Shown piece by piece: positions 25,473-36,824 of a stretch of DNA of 64,000 nucleotides (position 1 is its first letter; each line of letters opens with the position of its first letter). The DNA lies in NCBI RefSeq assembly GCF_017562075.2, contig NC_054081.1:15594542-15658541 (forward strand), written 5' to 3'. The translations under genes were made by a program, and so were the position numbers. Below the pieces are notes generated by a model. The model was given only the letters and a program-made list of their open reading frames with translations, had not been told where the DNA came from and ran no database searches. Source of the DNA: Anopheles merus. Its lineage: Eukaryota; Arthropoda; Insecta; Diptera; Culicidae.

Positions 25473-27416
25473 GTAGGGAGAATGTCAACGACAGATCCAT
25501 AATGGAGCAGGACGCTTAAAATTGACAAAAAAAAAGTTTGCCCAAATAACCAAGATGGTTCACCAGTCAATGGAACAAGGTTGGCAAATTTAATTAAAAT
25601 ACCGATGGTAAAAATCGCTCACTGGTTGAGAGTTTTGGAGACTGATGAAACAGTGCAATACTCATTTCCTTTACATTCCGCATAAAATTTGGAGCAAAAA
25701 CATCGGGCAGTCGTGCTTGCGATCTAGATTTGCCGTACGGCAGAGTTTGGTTTTATTGACCAGAGTTTGTTTTTCGCTGCACAGTTTTTACAACACCCAC
25801 CCAGATTCATGGCAATCTGCTTGGCGGTTGTGCCGTATCAAGTTTCAAACATTGAATACAACGACAATAGTACAAAAAGCATCAAATTTGCACTGGCCGA
25901 TATTGAATGCGTTTGCCAATTTCAAGCAACTTTAATGTTACAAAACGGACGAAAAGCACCAATCCGCTCGAGAATGCATCGATCCCCTATCGGCGTGTTT
26001 CGAGGAGCTGGCAACCTTGGCAAAGTGCTGCTATCTCTAAGGACAACTGAAGTGAGGTGGTGCCCGCTGACCTGTAGTGAAAGTTTCAATTGGTCGGGCG
26101 CAGATCCGCACCCGGCGCCTTACCAGAGCACCGTGCCAAGCGCTGCAAGAACGAAGCGTTGGCCATAGCAACACGCTCTACACAGCAACCTGGTGTTGCT
26201 CCAGCTTCAGCCATTCCTTGGTCGTCCGCCCGGCTCGCCGGGCCGCCCGGGGATTCCGACACGGGGCAAGATGAAACAATGTTTAACCGACTGTTAGGAA
26301 GCATATTAAAATACGCTCGATGCCCTCGAAACCCTTGCAACAACTTCCTTTACCTGCACCATCCCCGTACCACACGTGCACAGTCTGGCACGTCCCCGCC
26401 GCCTCGCCACGGATGGCAACAGCGCCCGAATCCCATTGACTCTGTCGCTCGCTCGGGTCAGACGATGACAGTCAAACTCCGGGAACGTTCGGTGCTGTTT
26501 GTCGCCCGCCACCGGCCATCGGGGACATGCACACGGGATATTGTTTGGCCGAGGGATTAATGCCATTACCTGTACGTTCTCGTGCACGCTGCGACAGTAC
26601 ACGGAAGAGGAACGTGAAGAGGGATGTGGGGAGGGACATTTGCAGCAAATCCGTACGCAGATCAAAAACAGCATTTCGATTCGTACTAGTTGTTGTCCAT
26701 GTTCACTTTCCTGCCCTGTATGTACTGCCGCCCAAGTCCCGCACTGTACTCGAATCGGGAAGTAGTAAACTTGCCAGTGTTTATTGGTTTTACGGCCGCA
26801 ACTCCCCCATCTGCTACCTGCTCGTCTCACTTGGAAACTTCAGAGTTAGAGAACTTCCGTAAACTTTCATGACGATACGCTTGGTGATCGAAAATGTCAA
26901 AGAAATGTTTCGGGCCCTCCGATACCGCCGCCCTGTTGGAAGATAGTTCGTGTAAGGATGCCCCGACATCTTGCAACAACCTTTGCAATTTCCTATGTGA
27001 CCTATCTGCCCAGTGACGTCAATTTCGTTAAGTCTTTATTCTAGCTACATAGTTTGAGCTATCTTCCTTAAGGCGTTGGGCAAATGATAGTTTCTAGAGG
27101 GAAAAAAGAAAAACATTGCCTACTTGTATCTCATACTTAGCGCCCTCTTATGAACTATTTCGTTTTATTTTCTGCAACAACAACAAAATACAACTACCCA
27201 TAATCGAAAACTAATAACAGCACGCGTTTGCGAATGGCAGACAAAAGTCGTGGCGTTTCAATACGAAAAAATCCTTGTAATCGTGTAGAAGAGAACGTCC
27301 AGCACAACGTTTAGTAGCAGTTCCATGAGCGAATGAGCAAACACACGCAAAAATATCTCTCTCGCTTTCAGTTTTGGTAGATAGGGGAACGTGGAGTGAA
27401 ATGCCAACCTGCATTA
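23427..27416. other. Non-coding DNA; T-rich 23.6-24.1 kb, GC-rich 26.0-26.9 kb
   Basis: 23.57-24.1 kb is very T-rich. A (GA)n run lies at 25358-25469. From 26.0 to 26.9 kb the sequence is GC-rich and CpG-containing, with several overlapping open frames on both strands (up to 174 codons) and one minus-strand donor-like GTAAAG near 26352, but I cannot choose a coding frame. It may be a promoter-type island or contain an exon I cannot resolve. Confidence 0.45.
25358..25469 (+). repeat. (GA)n microsatellite
   Basis: GA run of about 84 bp (25386-25469) with an imperfect GA-rich edge on its left. Confidence 0.97.
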
Positions 27417-27427
27417 TTGGCCATTTA
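27417..27427 (+). repeat. Target-site duplication, left, of RTE copy 1
   Basis: TTGGCCATTTA, identical to 28872-28882, on either side of the insertion. Confidence 0.8.
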
Positions 27428-28871
27428 CTTACTTACTTACTTACTTATCCGGCACTACAACCGCTTTGCGGTCTTGGCCTGCCTCAGGAGTGTCCGAAAC
27501 CGCTCACGGTCTCGTGCCTTCGTCTGCCAGTCCGTTATCCCGGCCTTAATGGCGGACGCCTCCACGCCATCTTGCCACCTCAATTTGGGCCTACCACGCC
27601 TCCTCTGTCCTTGTGGACGGCCTAAAAAGACTTTACGGGCTGGGTCGTCCGTTTCCATGCGTATAACATGGCCAGCCCACCGGAGCCTGGCGAGCTTTAT
27701 ACGCTATACGACAGTGAGGTCGCCGTACATCTCGTATAGCTCGTCATTATAGCGGCTTCTCCATTGTCCTTCCACACATACGGGGCCAACTGTCCTTCTG
27801 AGCATCTTCCTCTCGAACGCGGCTAAGAGGGTTTCGTCAGATTTGGACTGTGTCCATGTCTCAGAGGCGTATGTGAGTACTGGTACTATTTAGGTACTAT
27901 ATAGTCCCAGCTTCGTCCGTCGCGACAGGTTCTTTGAGGTGAACTGCTTTTTCAGGCTGTAGAATGACCGGTTGGCCGCCAGCATCCTTGCGCGCAACTC
28001 AGCTTCCATACTGTTGTCGTTGCTGACCTTTGACCCCAGATAGGTGAATTCTGGGACGACTTCAAAAGTGCGTTCACCTATCTGCACGTCACGCCTACGT
28101 AGATTCTGATTATTTGTTGGTGGGCCCGCTGATGTTGCCACCATCAGTTTGGTCTTTGCCTCGTTTATCTGCAATCCGAGGCTCTCTGCCGCCTCCTAGG
28201 TAGGCTTCTGCTACATAGGAGAGCCGCAGACCAATGATGTCTATATCATCAGCGTATGCCAGGATCTGGGTTGACTTATAGCAGATGGTTCCCGTAGTCT
28301 CCACCCTCGAGTCACGGATGGCCCTCTCTAGCGCCAGGTTGAATAAGAGACAAGCAAGCCCGTCCCCCTGGCGCAGACCCTTGGTGGTAGCAAAAGGTCC
28401 TGAGAGTTTTCCATCCACCCTCACCTGGCATGTGACGTTGGTCATAGTCATTCTAGCTAGCCTTATCAGTTTGGCCGGGATTCCAAAAGAGCTCATAGCG
28501 TCATACAGTTTTACCCTGGCTATGCTATCATATGCGGCTTTGAAGTCAATGAAGAGATGGTATGTGTCGTGTCTGTATTCAGCCATCTTCTCCAAGATCT
28601 GCCGCATGGTGAAGATCTGATCAGTGGTTGATTTTCCGTTTCGGAATCCTCTTTGATAGTTTCCGACTATCTCTTCGACGTGCGGGACAAGGCGATCCTG
28701 AAGGATCAGGGAGAATATTTTATAGGCGGTATTCAACACCGTAATACCCCTGTAGTTGTTGCAGTCCAACCTATCTCCCTTCTTGTATATGGGGTAGATG
28801 ATGCCGAGATTCCAATCACAAGGCATCGATTCGCTATCCCACACCTCAGTAACAATTTGATGAATCTCGTT
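27428..28871 (-). mobile_element. 5'-truncated RTE-like non-LTR retrotransposon, copy 1
   Basis: Minus-strand insertion flanked by an 11-bp direct repeat TTGGCCATTTA (27417-27427 and 28872-28882). Its 3' end carries a TAAG tetranucleotide tail of about four units directly after the ORF end, with almost no 3' UTR. Its 5' end stops inside the region before the reverse-transcriptase core, as target-primed reverse transcription typically leaves it. It is nearly identical to 55.9-57.35 kb, the second copy. A short tetranucleotide tail plus a single RT ORF without RNase H favours an RTE-type element; CR1/L2-type is the alternative. Confidence 0.85.
27443..28870 (-). pseudogene. Reverse transcriptase fragment of copy 1, broken
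   Basis: The RT domain shows YRGITVLNTAYKI, then GFRNGKSTTDQI, the palm motif FIDFKAAYDSI, then GLRQGDGLACLLFNLALE and the catalytic AYADDIDIIG (about 28240-28265). The C-terminal part has WAGHVIRMET-like and GRPQGQRRRGRPKLRWQDG-like motifs and ends KTAKRL. Compared with copy 2 it has lost a net 8 bp near 28195 (frameshift) and has a TAA stop near 27890. The endonuclease is absent because of the 5' truncation. It cannot make a full protein. Confidence 0.85.
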
Positions 28872-28882
28872 TTGGCCATTTA
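28872..28882 (+). repeat. Target-site duplication, right, of RTE copy 1
   Basis: TTGGCCATTTA, identical to 27417-27427; abuts the truncated 5' end of the element. Confidence 0.8.
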
Positions 28883-30775
28883 ACACGATTAAAATGACGG
28901 ATTAAATGATTGGAAAACATTAAATATAATGCAAACCATGCACGTTTCATAATCTAGGATTTCTAGATAAATGAATAAATTAGGATATCACATTTTTGCT
29001 CAAAACGATGTAATTTTCACCGTTTAAAAAAGGCGTCTATTTTGTAAAGAATCAATTTTTCTGACATGGTTCTTACTGGTTGGTAAAGCATTTTGATACT
29101 AATTGCACGTCTCTCGTAATAATTTTTGAGCCGTCAAGGCTTTTGTATCATCCCCAGAATATCCCCAATAATTTTTGCGGGTTTTTATGCATTGATACTA
29201 AGAAACGATACTTCTTTTGTGTGGTTACTTTTGACTGATTACACGTTTTCCCTCTGTTCCTCTGTCCCGATGCTTAAATGATTAAACATTACAATTCGTT
29301 TTTAAAATAGGTATTACCAATATTGAACCATGCTTGGATGATATAATTACAGAGAAACAGCAATGTCACCAATGGCATAGCTTGATATCATTACCGAACT
29401 ATTTTATGTCTAAAATTATATAAATAATTTAATAATTTGAGCGAAAAAATAATAAAAAAAAATGCATTGGCCTGGCCCGCAGCTCTTCATCATTCACCAA
29501 ACTTGGCCTTTTGCCTCAAAGGTTGCCGACCGTTGGTGATTTTCCTAACGCGATACATAGGAAAAACCTGAACAGTGCCATTTGGCCCCGTCTTCTCTTA
29601 TTTTTAAATATCTAAAAAGCCGCTAGAGATTCCCCCCTGGAGATTGATTCCCATCAAACAAACAAATTGTACGGAACAATAGTGCGGTGTCAGACAGGTC
29701 GCACTACCAGGCTGGCAGAAACTGTTGCTACACCAGCGTGGACTTCTCGCAGCGTCGAACGCAAGCTCCAGATTCCTGTCGACGGAGCACACTTTATCGA
29801 AACAAAGGTGCACCGATGCGGCACTCGCGGGTTGGTGTTACCGTGGTGATGTGTGCGTGTGTGCCAAAACTGACAGTAGCGCAAAACATGGACAATAGGT
29901 GCCCTAGCTGCAACAAAGCATGCGGCTAGTTGGAAACTGGAAACAGCAACCAAAAACAACACGGAACCGTGGGTCCAATTTCGGGCCGGGACAGCAAAAA
30001 TAATAAACGTAATCTGATTGATGAGGCGCTTACCCAGGAGGGTGCGCTTTTCCACCGTTCCCTTCCTCCTTGGGGCAAAAGGAACACACGCCCACCTTCG
30101 TACCGTACGTCCGTGCGGCAACCAGTTGTTGCCATGCGGTGTGAGCGTGTAACAGTGAATATTTATGCAATTCAATCGAAAACAATGGGCCCCCAATTTG
30201 CAGCCCCAATCCGGCGCTGCCGAGATTCACCTGCGCAGCTTTATGCGGTGAACAATGCAAAATCAATGCTTCAACAAGCGGCCACGGGTAGTGATTAGGG
30301 ATAGCGATTTTTTTTGTTGGTTTTGTGCACACTCGCTCAGGCAGTGCATAAGAGCGGTACGGCGAAATGTTTTGCACGGTGGTGGCCAAATTTGGCTGAA
30401 ACAATTGGTTGCTTACGGTTTTTACAGGGTAAACCGAAAGAGAAAGGTGGAAAATATTAAAACAATTTCCACCGTAAAAGCCGGTTTTCCATACAGTGGA
30501 CCACTTGGCACTTCAAGTGCTAGTATCAAAACCTTGTTTTTTTGTTTGTTTGGTTTGTCTCGCCCCGGTCGCTTCGAAGTATTGCAGCGCTTTCTAATGC
30601 AGCTTCGCAACTCATCGATGTACAAAACCGCTCTGCGGTGCGAGGCAAGCTTTGATCAATCGGTACGGCAGCTCGACGGTTTTAAATCGGTCCCTCCACT
30701 CAGTCACAAATGCACACAGCAAGCGTTGTTCGAACGTAAAGGGAGATAAAGTACGAGTGAGCTTACTAGTAGTAA

Positions 30776-30837
30776 AGAGAGAGAGAGAGAGAGAGATAGA
30801 GAGAGAGAGAGAAAAAGAGAGAGAGAGAGAGAGAGAA
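30776..30837 (+). repeat. (GA)n microsatellite
   Basis: GA run with GATAGA and GAAAAAGA interruptions. Confidence 0.95.
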
Positions 30838-31282
30838 TGTAATAGAGAGGGAAAAGGTATACGGGGTGCAGTGGGCAGTATTCAATTAGCAAACATCGGA
30901 TCGATTTCCGGATTTCGGATCATCAACCCATATACTCCTCCTCACTAACACATGGTCATGTTGCACGCGTATAAACCCTTTCCAAAACCCACGGAACGCA
31001 CCAACGTAAATATTAGCCACAAAGCAAACCGGCACCTGTTTTTCCACTCTACTGCTCCATCGCCCCTCGCGCGCCACGCTAGCCCGACGTACGTTGCGGT
31101 ACGGAAGCCCATTAATGGCGGTACAAACAAACATTCATTTCAGTTTGAACTATCCCTAATTCAAACATAAATAAATATATCGGCGCTATCATTCTTCCGT
31201 TCGAAGCCACCTTTGGCGGTGTAAGGTGATAGCCGCACGAGGACAAAAAGGGTACTATGTTTCTGTGTGTTTTTGTATGCGC

Positions 31283-31366
31283 GAGTGTGTGTGTGTGTGA
31301 GAGAGAGAGAAAGAGAGAGAGAAAGAGCGAGAGAGAGAGAGAGAGAGAGCGAGAGAGAAAGAGAAT
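31283..31366 (+). repeat. Compound (GT)n-(GA)n microsatellite
   Basis: A short GT run passes directly into GA repeats with AAAG and GCGA interruptions. Confidence 0.95.
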
Positions 31367-31433
31367 AAGCACCCCACTGCTGGCAAAGCGAACGTGAAAT
31401 CGGGTACTAATAGTTACCGTACCTTTTACTTAC

Positions 31434-31540
31434 CGTTTTGCTGGCTTCGCCAAACGAATCGTGCTGGTATGGCCAAACCACCCTTGGACAAACCGTACCA
31501 TATCTTTCTACCAGGCGCCCAAATGGTAGGCAATCCAACA
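31434..31540 (-). CDS. Weak candidate internal exon, minus strand
   Basis: On the minus strand the acceptor is CTTGCTCTTTGTGTGTAG (ending 31541) and the donor is AAACG followed by GTAAGT at 31433. Two of the three frames are open. One reads LDCLPFGRLVERYGTV at its start and ends EASKT in phase 0; the other reads VGLPTIWAPGRKIW. No domain recognised and no partner exon found on this strand. Confidence 0.2.
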
Positions 31541-32401
31541 CTACACACAAAGAGCAAGCGGCACACTGGTAGCTCTGCATTCACCCAAAAAGGCATCCTC
31601 GCGCCAGACTGTCTTAGGTGCACGGAACTACCAGCGGGGATGAGGAGAGCGGCAAATGGAAGGCTATAAAGCCATCCTGCCGGATTCCGTTTGCCAAACC
31701 GGGTCCCGAAGAAGCAGGCCCCAGTTATTGATGAACTTCTTTTTCGGGTAGTTGCGAGTGTATTTATGAGGTCGGAAGATGATTTATGTCACCGTACGCT
31801 TACTACCTTTTTCGCTTTCAATCGTTTCTTTTGATAGAAGTGTGTGCGCGGAGATACTATGGGTGTGAGTGTGTGTGTGTGCTATTCTAGTCACCAAAAA
31901 TTGGGCTATACATCTTTTAACCTGTTTTTGAAGGAGTCAATTTTGTACACAGATCACATTGATTTACTGCAAAACGCATGATGATGGTTTGTGTAATGGA
32001 GTTTTGTGTACCAACGTTTCTCTATTTATCTTTCAAATTTTACACAATAAATGGATTCATTCGTTATATATTCACCATTCCATACAAACTTATGGGATCA
32101 ACGATATTCCCTAATCTTTAAATGAAGTCAATGCTAAAATTTAGTATAAAAATATTAAAAAAAAACAATGTATGGTGCCGAGACTAGGATGAACATGATT
32201 GTTTCATGATAACTAGTTAAATTGGCCCGGTTACAGGACTGTGCAACAGATCTTCGGGACTTACGCAATGTCAGCTATAACAGATTGTGCTTCGTATGAA
32301 GGACAGGGACATAGTTAATACCGAACGCGAGCTTATAAACACTTTTAAAAAGATTGATTTAATTGAGAATATCCCATGTTTACATATATCCCAATTACAT
32401 A

Positions 32402-32520
32402 GGGGCGGTCCCGTGCTACAGTCGTAAACTCGTACGACTTTAAAAATTGCCCGTCATGGCTTAAAGCCTCATTTGATCAGTTACCCCATAGTAAGGACTG
32501 AGTCTTCGGCTTCGTGGTAT
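32402..32520 (+). mobile_element. Diverged, truncated tRNA-derived SINE
   Basis: Starts GGGCGGTCCCGTGCTACAGT and continues through CGTACGACTT and GCCCGTCATGG, matching base for base in many places the complete SINE at 54500. The B box is degenerate (GGCTTAAAGCC in place of GGGTTCAAGTCC), and the part after about 32520 is not recognisable. An old copy. Confidence 0.5.
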
Positions 32521-33033
32521 TTTTTAAGTATTATTAAGGCTTTTATTAAGAATCTGATTTTAAATCTCATGGTAAGTTAATTGGTTTAATTTTGATGAGT
32601 TTCAAATTTTGATAAGATCACTTTTAATATAACTTATAGGTCAATTCAGCGAACCTGTTCAGATTCATCTTGTTTTTTTTTTATTCTACAGGCTTCCATT
32701 TCACATGCTTTCTATTCTTAATAGTTCCAAAGAACGGGATAATCAGTCTTTACTGCTTGGTGCTTGGAACCATCTGATTTTAAAAGTGCCCGCCTGCATA
32801 TCCGAGTTTCAGCCATAGGATAATTTTCCCTAATACATTTAACTTTAAAGTGACTCGTTCAAAGATCCTGGCAGTTGATCATATCCCGATTATTGAATCA
32901 ATAATCTGATTAGACTTTCATTCAAGTTTAGCTCTAGTAATTTAAACCCAAAATATATAATTCTGGCTTAAGTGATGGCCTCCTCCTTATTCATCCTCAG
33001 CAGACGTTCAATTAAAGACCATTTATGACCGAA

Positions 33034-33245
33034 ATTCTTCTTCTTCTTAGTTGGGATAACATTTACATTTAATATAACAACGCTATCAACCCTGATGGTT
33101 TAGGTCTGTCTTAGACACTAATATCCTTAGCTATCTGGTACCAAATTCTTGCGTATGAGAGCTCCGACCCATACGGGGCTTGAACCTATGATCATCATGT
33201 TAAGTTGACACACAGGGCTGGCCCAAAATCAAACCTATCGACCGA
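33034..33245 (-). mobile_element. Diverged tRNA-derived SINE, minus strand
   Basis: Read on the minus strand it has a B-box-like GGTTCAAGCCC (plus 33176-33186), the CCATCAGGGTTGATAGCGTT region and ends in an (AAG)n tail (plus TTC repeats at 33034-33050). Boundaries are approximate. It shares layout but only limited identity with the SINE at 54500, so it may be a second family. Confidence 0.45.
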
Positions 33246-33780
33246 AATAAATGAGTTAAATTGATCGCTATATTTCAAACCCTTTTGGATTAGTACAATT
33301 GAATCTAATTAGTTTTAATTTAGGGAAACACATTCAAATGTATTTCTAAGTGAAGAAATATTTTTCCTCACATCTAATAGTCAAGAATTTTGGGAAATAT
33401 CTGAAACCCAAAAAATAGCACATTGCATATTTCACCATAGTAACGGAGAAAAGGAGAGGGACGTTGACTTTGAAGATGTGTAGTTAAAAGCAACCAGTCT
33501 CTCGTTGCGAAGCGTGTATCTATGCGATTGCTAAATTTTCCCACGGTGTTACTGCTAAAGCGTAACGCTCCTTGGCAATCCTTGTTAGAATGTTTATATT
33601 CCAGATGGTGACTGTTTTTGTTACTGTTTAATACGTTTTGTATTTATTGATTACAAGATGTTGGCGTTTTGAAGCACATTAATTTAAAACAAACAGTAAA
33701 CCCAACAATTGTAAACAGATTACAAAATTCCCATCTTTGTTTCTGTATTCCTAAACCAACCACAAAACAACATTGTGCAG

Positions 33781-33873
33781 GTAAAATGTCTCGTTCCACT
33801 TCTCTAACAACGAAACTTCCACCCTCGTCCCATTCCACGCACGGCAGTGAAACGATTAAACACCCCTGCACAT
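33781..33873 (+). CDS. Candidate 93-nt symmetric exon, unknown protein
   Basis: The acceptor is CATTGTGCAG at 33780; the donor is CAT followed by consensus GTAAGT at 33874. After two bases of a split codon the frame reads KMSRSTSLTTKLPPSSHSTH and continues GSETIKHPC, ending with one base of a codon. Both ends are therefore phase 1 and the length is divisible by three, as in cassette exons that can be skipped without changing frame. The peptide is Ser/Thr/His-rich and likely disordered. Family unknown; no flanking exon is firmly placed. Confidence 0.33.
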
Positions 33874-34806
33874 GTAAGTTCGGGTTGGTTTGTTGGCGAG
33901 CCACACTGGCATGTCGCAAACAGTGCCACGTTCCAGTGGGAGGCGCAAAATAAAATATGAGTCAATGTGGTGCAACTCGGTATGAATAGACAACAGTTTG
34001 TTTTGTGTTGTTTTCGGACCTGCTCACCCCCCATCCCGAGCAGAGAAAACGAGAAAACAAACCCGACACAAGTCAGCACGTATGCCCATCGCGATGGAGC
34101 TACATTGCAGCTGTGCAGCTGCCCCGAGGGGCATCTACCGCTTCGCTTGCCGAAAGGAGCGCTTCACTGCATCGCTGCTGTGGTTCGTCACACTGCCCCT
34201 GAAAAAGGCATTGAATTCCCTTTTTTCCCATTCAATGCCGGTTCCTACTGGCCACACTTTCGCACCAAAAATTGTGTGCGATTTTCCGTTCGCCACACTT
34301 TTGTTCCACCTCTCCTTGCATGAACGTATCTTTTCGCGTTGCGGGTTGCAACAGCCATTACGGTGATTGTTTTTCTTTTTTTCATTCTTTCCGTTTATAG
34401 CATTTCTTTTGTTCTCTTGCTGCCTGTTGGTTTACTCTGGACTTCTCTTCTTTTTTGCTTGCTGATGGCCCCGTTACTGAACCGTGCAATCAACGCACTG
34501 AGTGCTGAGACTCTAGTGACAGGCCTCCACGGGGACATGCTGCCGATCGCTACCTGTCAATCACGCGCGCCGCTCGAAAGCAGAGGCACAGCGACTTTCC
34601 CGGCTTTTTGCTCTGTTTTTGAAGAAGCTGTATAGCAGGCAGATCCTGCCACCCAGTGACCATTAAGCTGTGGGAAAAATCGAACGGCGTAGTTGCGAAC
34701 TAAGTTCCGGGAAGTGAAGGTTAAGGTCCTACCGATGTGTGAGCTTCATGCAGAGGAGTTGGCAGATTTTGGCAGCTTTTCAAATTTCAAATGTGAACCT
34801 ATCGGT

Positions 34807-34815
34807 GAGAGAGAG

Positions 34816-34846
<31 letters not shown>

Positions 34847-34857
34847 GGAGAGAGAAA
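34807..34857 (+). repeat. Imperfect (GA)n microsatellite
   Basis: GA repeats interrupted by GGAG and GATAGA. Confidence 0.9.
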
Positions 34858-35462
34858 GTAATTACATGAACGATGCACAACAGATGGAAGTGTTACAGTT
34901 GAGCAATGTGAAAAGGGCCGTAAAAAACAGCATTACTCAATCGCTGTACTGCGAGCGTTTCACGCGTATACACACACACTCTAAAAACGATCCCCCCCCC
35001 CCCTACATACTAAAAACTGTTTCTCCCACAAAACACACCAGTAGCAATCGTAATAGAGAATTTGACAAATCGTTTCACATATTTTACTTTTCACCGTAAC
35101 GCACTCGACCTCCAGCAAGCCAACAAGTGTTGCAGATGTTTCAACTCGCCAGGGATTGCCGACGATGGGCCCGCAGGTGACAATGCGCTGAGCTTTCGAA
35201 ACGCTGGCTTCACCTCTTTTTCGCTGATACAAACAGAGACACACACACACACACACTTTGCGTGGATGCTCTCAGGGAAAACACGCTCCACGCGAATCGT
35301 ACGCTACAGTGGGGTAGCTGTCACGGATGTACAGCGGCTAGCCTACCATACAGGCGCACCTCTACCACCGCTAGGGTGAAACGCGTCACCGCGGATTCGA
35401 TATCCGCTTGCCAAAACCAATGCCCCGGGCCTTGTTCGGTTGTTCAGTTTTCGTGTAGCAGT

Positions 35463-35510
35463 ACCCTCCCTTTCGTCTCTCTCACTCTATCTCTCTCTCT
35501 CTCTCTATCG
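35463..35510 (+). repeat. Imperfect (CT)n microsatellite
   Basis: CT repeats with CTCACTCTATC interruptions. Confidence 0.9.
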
Positions 35511-35895
35511 CTCCAAACTCCTCACCCCCACGTACGCGTCGAGACAGTGTCGACTGACTCGCTAAATGAACTTCTCATCCACGGTCTGCGCGCTGAAGGT
35601 TCTCCTGTGTCGGATGCACATCTTCAGGCGACGGCGAGCCGTATAGAAGGGGGTTTCATGTGCGGTGGGTCGCGCGCAAGCAGTTCGGTCCCACCGAACG
35701 GTCCTGGGCAGTCCCACCGGTGTACGACGGTTTGGCTGGGGTGCCCCCACTGGTGGGTAGTTTTGCCGACAGGAGAAGATAATAAAGTGCCGACAGTATA
35801 TTACTACACCGCACTTCAACGTCAATGGCTCTCGAAGCATTTACTCACGCGTTCCGGAAGTACCGGGAGCATTTCGAAACACTTCCATACTATAC

Positions 35896-35897
<2 letters not shown>

Positions 35898-35948
<51 letters not shown>
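35898..35948 (+). repeat. (GT)n microsatellite
   Basis: About 25 uninterrupted GT units. Confidence 0.97.
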
Positions 35949-35950
<2 letters not shown>

Positions 35951-36806
35951 ACAAACGTGGTGCTGTACACACTTCAGCGCACATCTCCAAAATGCTCTCG
36001 CCCATAAGAACGCCCGGTAGCGAAACCCCCGGCGTTTGCGGGTATTGTAAATTTCTCGCCCAAAGGAGAGTGCGCTTAAATTTAATATGTGTATGTACAC
36101 ACTAAGCAGAAAATTAACACGAAATTCATTAGTTAAGCATACGCGCGAGGGCGGGCACCCTTGCTGAGGGGATGAGATTCAGCTCACCCAAGACATGCTG
36201 GCGGGCAAAAAGGACGTAGTGCCATTTTGGGGTGAACGCGAGGCAGCTCTTCACTCGCCATTCGCTCGCCGTTTTTCGATTCATTTCATCCAAATTTAGA
36301 TTCAGCGCCAACAAGGGAGAAGTAGAAGTAGAAAGAAAGTTTGAATGAATAGTCTAGCAGTCGCGGTTTAGCACCACCGGCTGGGGGTGAAATTAAAACA
36401 ACGATCTAAACGGGAAGGTTAAAAAACGTACTCACACACACACGCGCGATTCACCTAGCTGGTTGGAGCTTAGCATAGCATCGAAGCCTTCGCCGACCGA
36501 GGTTATTTGGGTTTGGGGCTGAAATCAATCATGCAGAGACGAGCAGCGAAGCGTCGGTCAGTAGTGGGTGGTAAGGAGCTGTCAGGCACGCAAATGGGAC
36601 CAAACGAAACCGAGGGGAAATGGGAACTTTGGTAGCTTGAATTTTTGTGTCGACTCGGTGCTCATCCACCGGAATTATTTTAAAATAATTAAAAGCTGCT
36701 TTAAAGTGAGACAAGGTGTTGCCGTACGAGCTATTTTACAATCTATAGAATTATTTTCGAACAGCTTGTATGTAATTATCCTTTAACACAAGAAAAGTAT
36801 TACGAA

Positions 36807-36824
36807 TTGCATACTTTCAGGCGC
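36807..36824 (+). repeat. Dispersed 18-mer motif copy
   Basis: TTGCATACTTTCAGGCGC, the best-formed copy of the motif clustered at 1065-1256. An inverted GGGTATGCAATC follows about 60 bp later. Confidence 0.6.

Larger units (their letters stand above)
28883..31433. other. Non-coding DNA with two GA-rich microsatellites
   Basis: 28.9-29.5 kb is AT-rich. 29.6-30.7 kb has balanced composition and several chance frames on both strands, none with recognisable domains. GA runs lie at 30776-30837 and 31283-31366. Confidence 0.45.
31541..33780. other. AT-rich non-coding DNA with SINE remnants
   Basis: No gene seen. Contains two diverged SINE copies (32402-32520, plus; 33034-33245, minus). Confidence 0.5.
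33874..36806. other. Non-coding DNA with several microsatellites
   Basis: GA-rich run at 34807-34857, a C12-13 run near 34991-35003, CT run at 35463-35510, (GT)n at 35898-35948. Frames crossing these runs (for example 252 codons from 35262) are artefacts. A minus-strand GC-rich patch near 35091-35210 has an open frame (LSALSPAGPSSAIP...) but no clear acceptor. Confidence 0.45.

Noticed and set aside
26306..26830. 174-codon minus-strand frame in the GC-rich 26-kb patch
   Set aside because: Several frames on both strands are equally open in this GC-rich DNA; no basis to choose one.
33176..33186. tRNA gene suggested by a B-box match
   Set aside because: No cloverleaf can be drawn; the context (tail, body) fits a SINE.
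35091..35240. Minus-strand terminal exon candidate (LSALSPAGPSSAIPGELK...)
   Set aside because: Pyrimidine tract is interrupted by a GT microsatellite and other frames are equally open.
35262..36020. 252-codon plus-strand frame
   Set aside because: Runs through (CT)n and (GT)n microsatellites; these give its Leu-Ser and Cys-Val runs.
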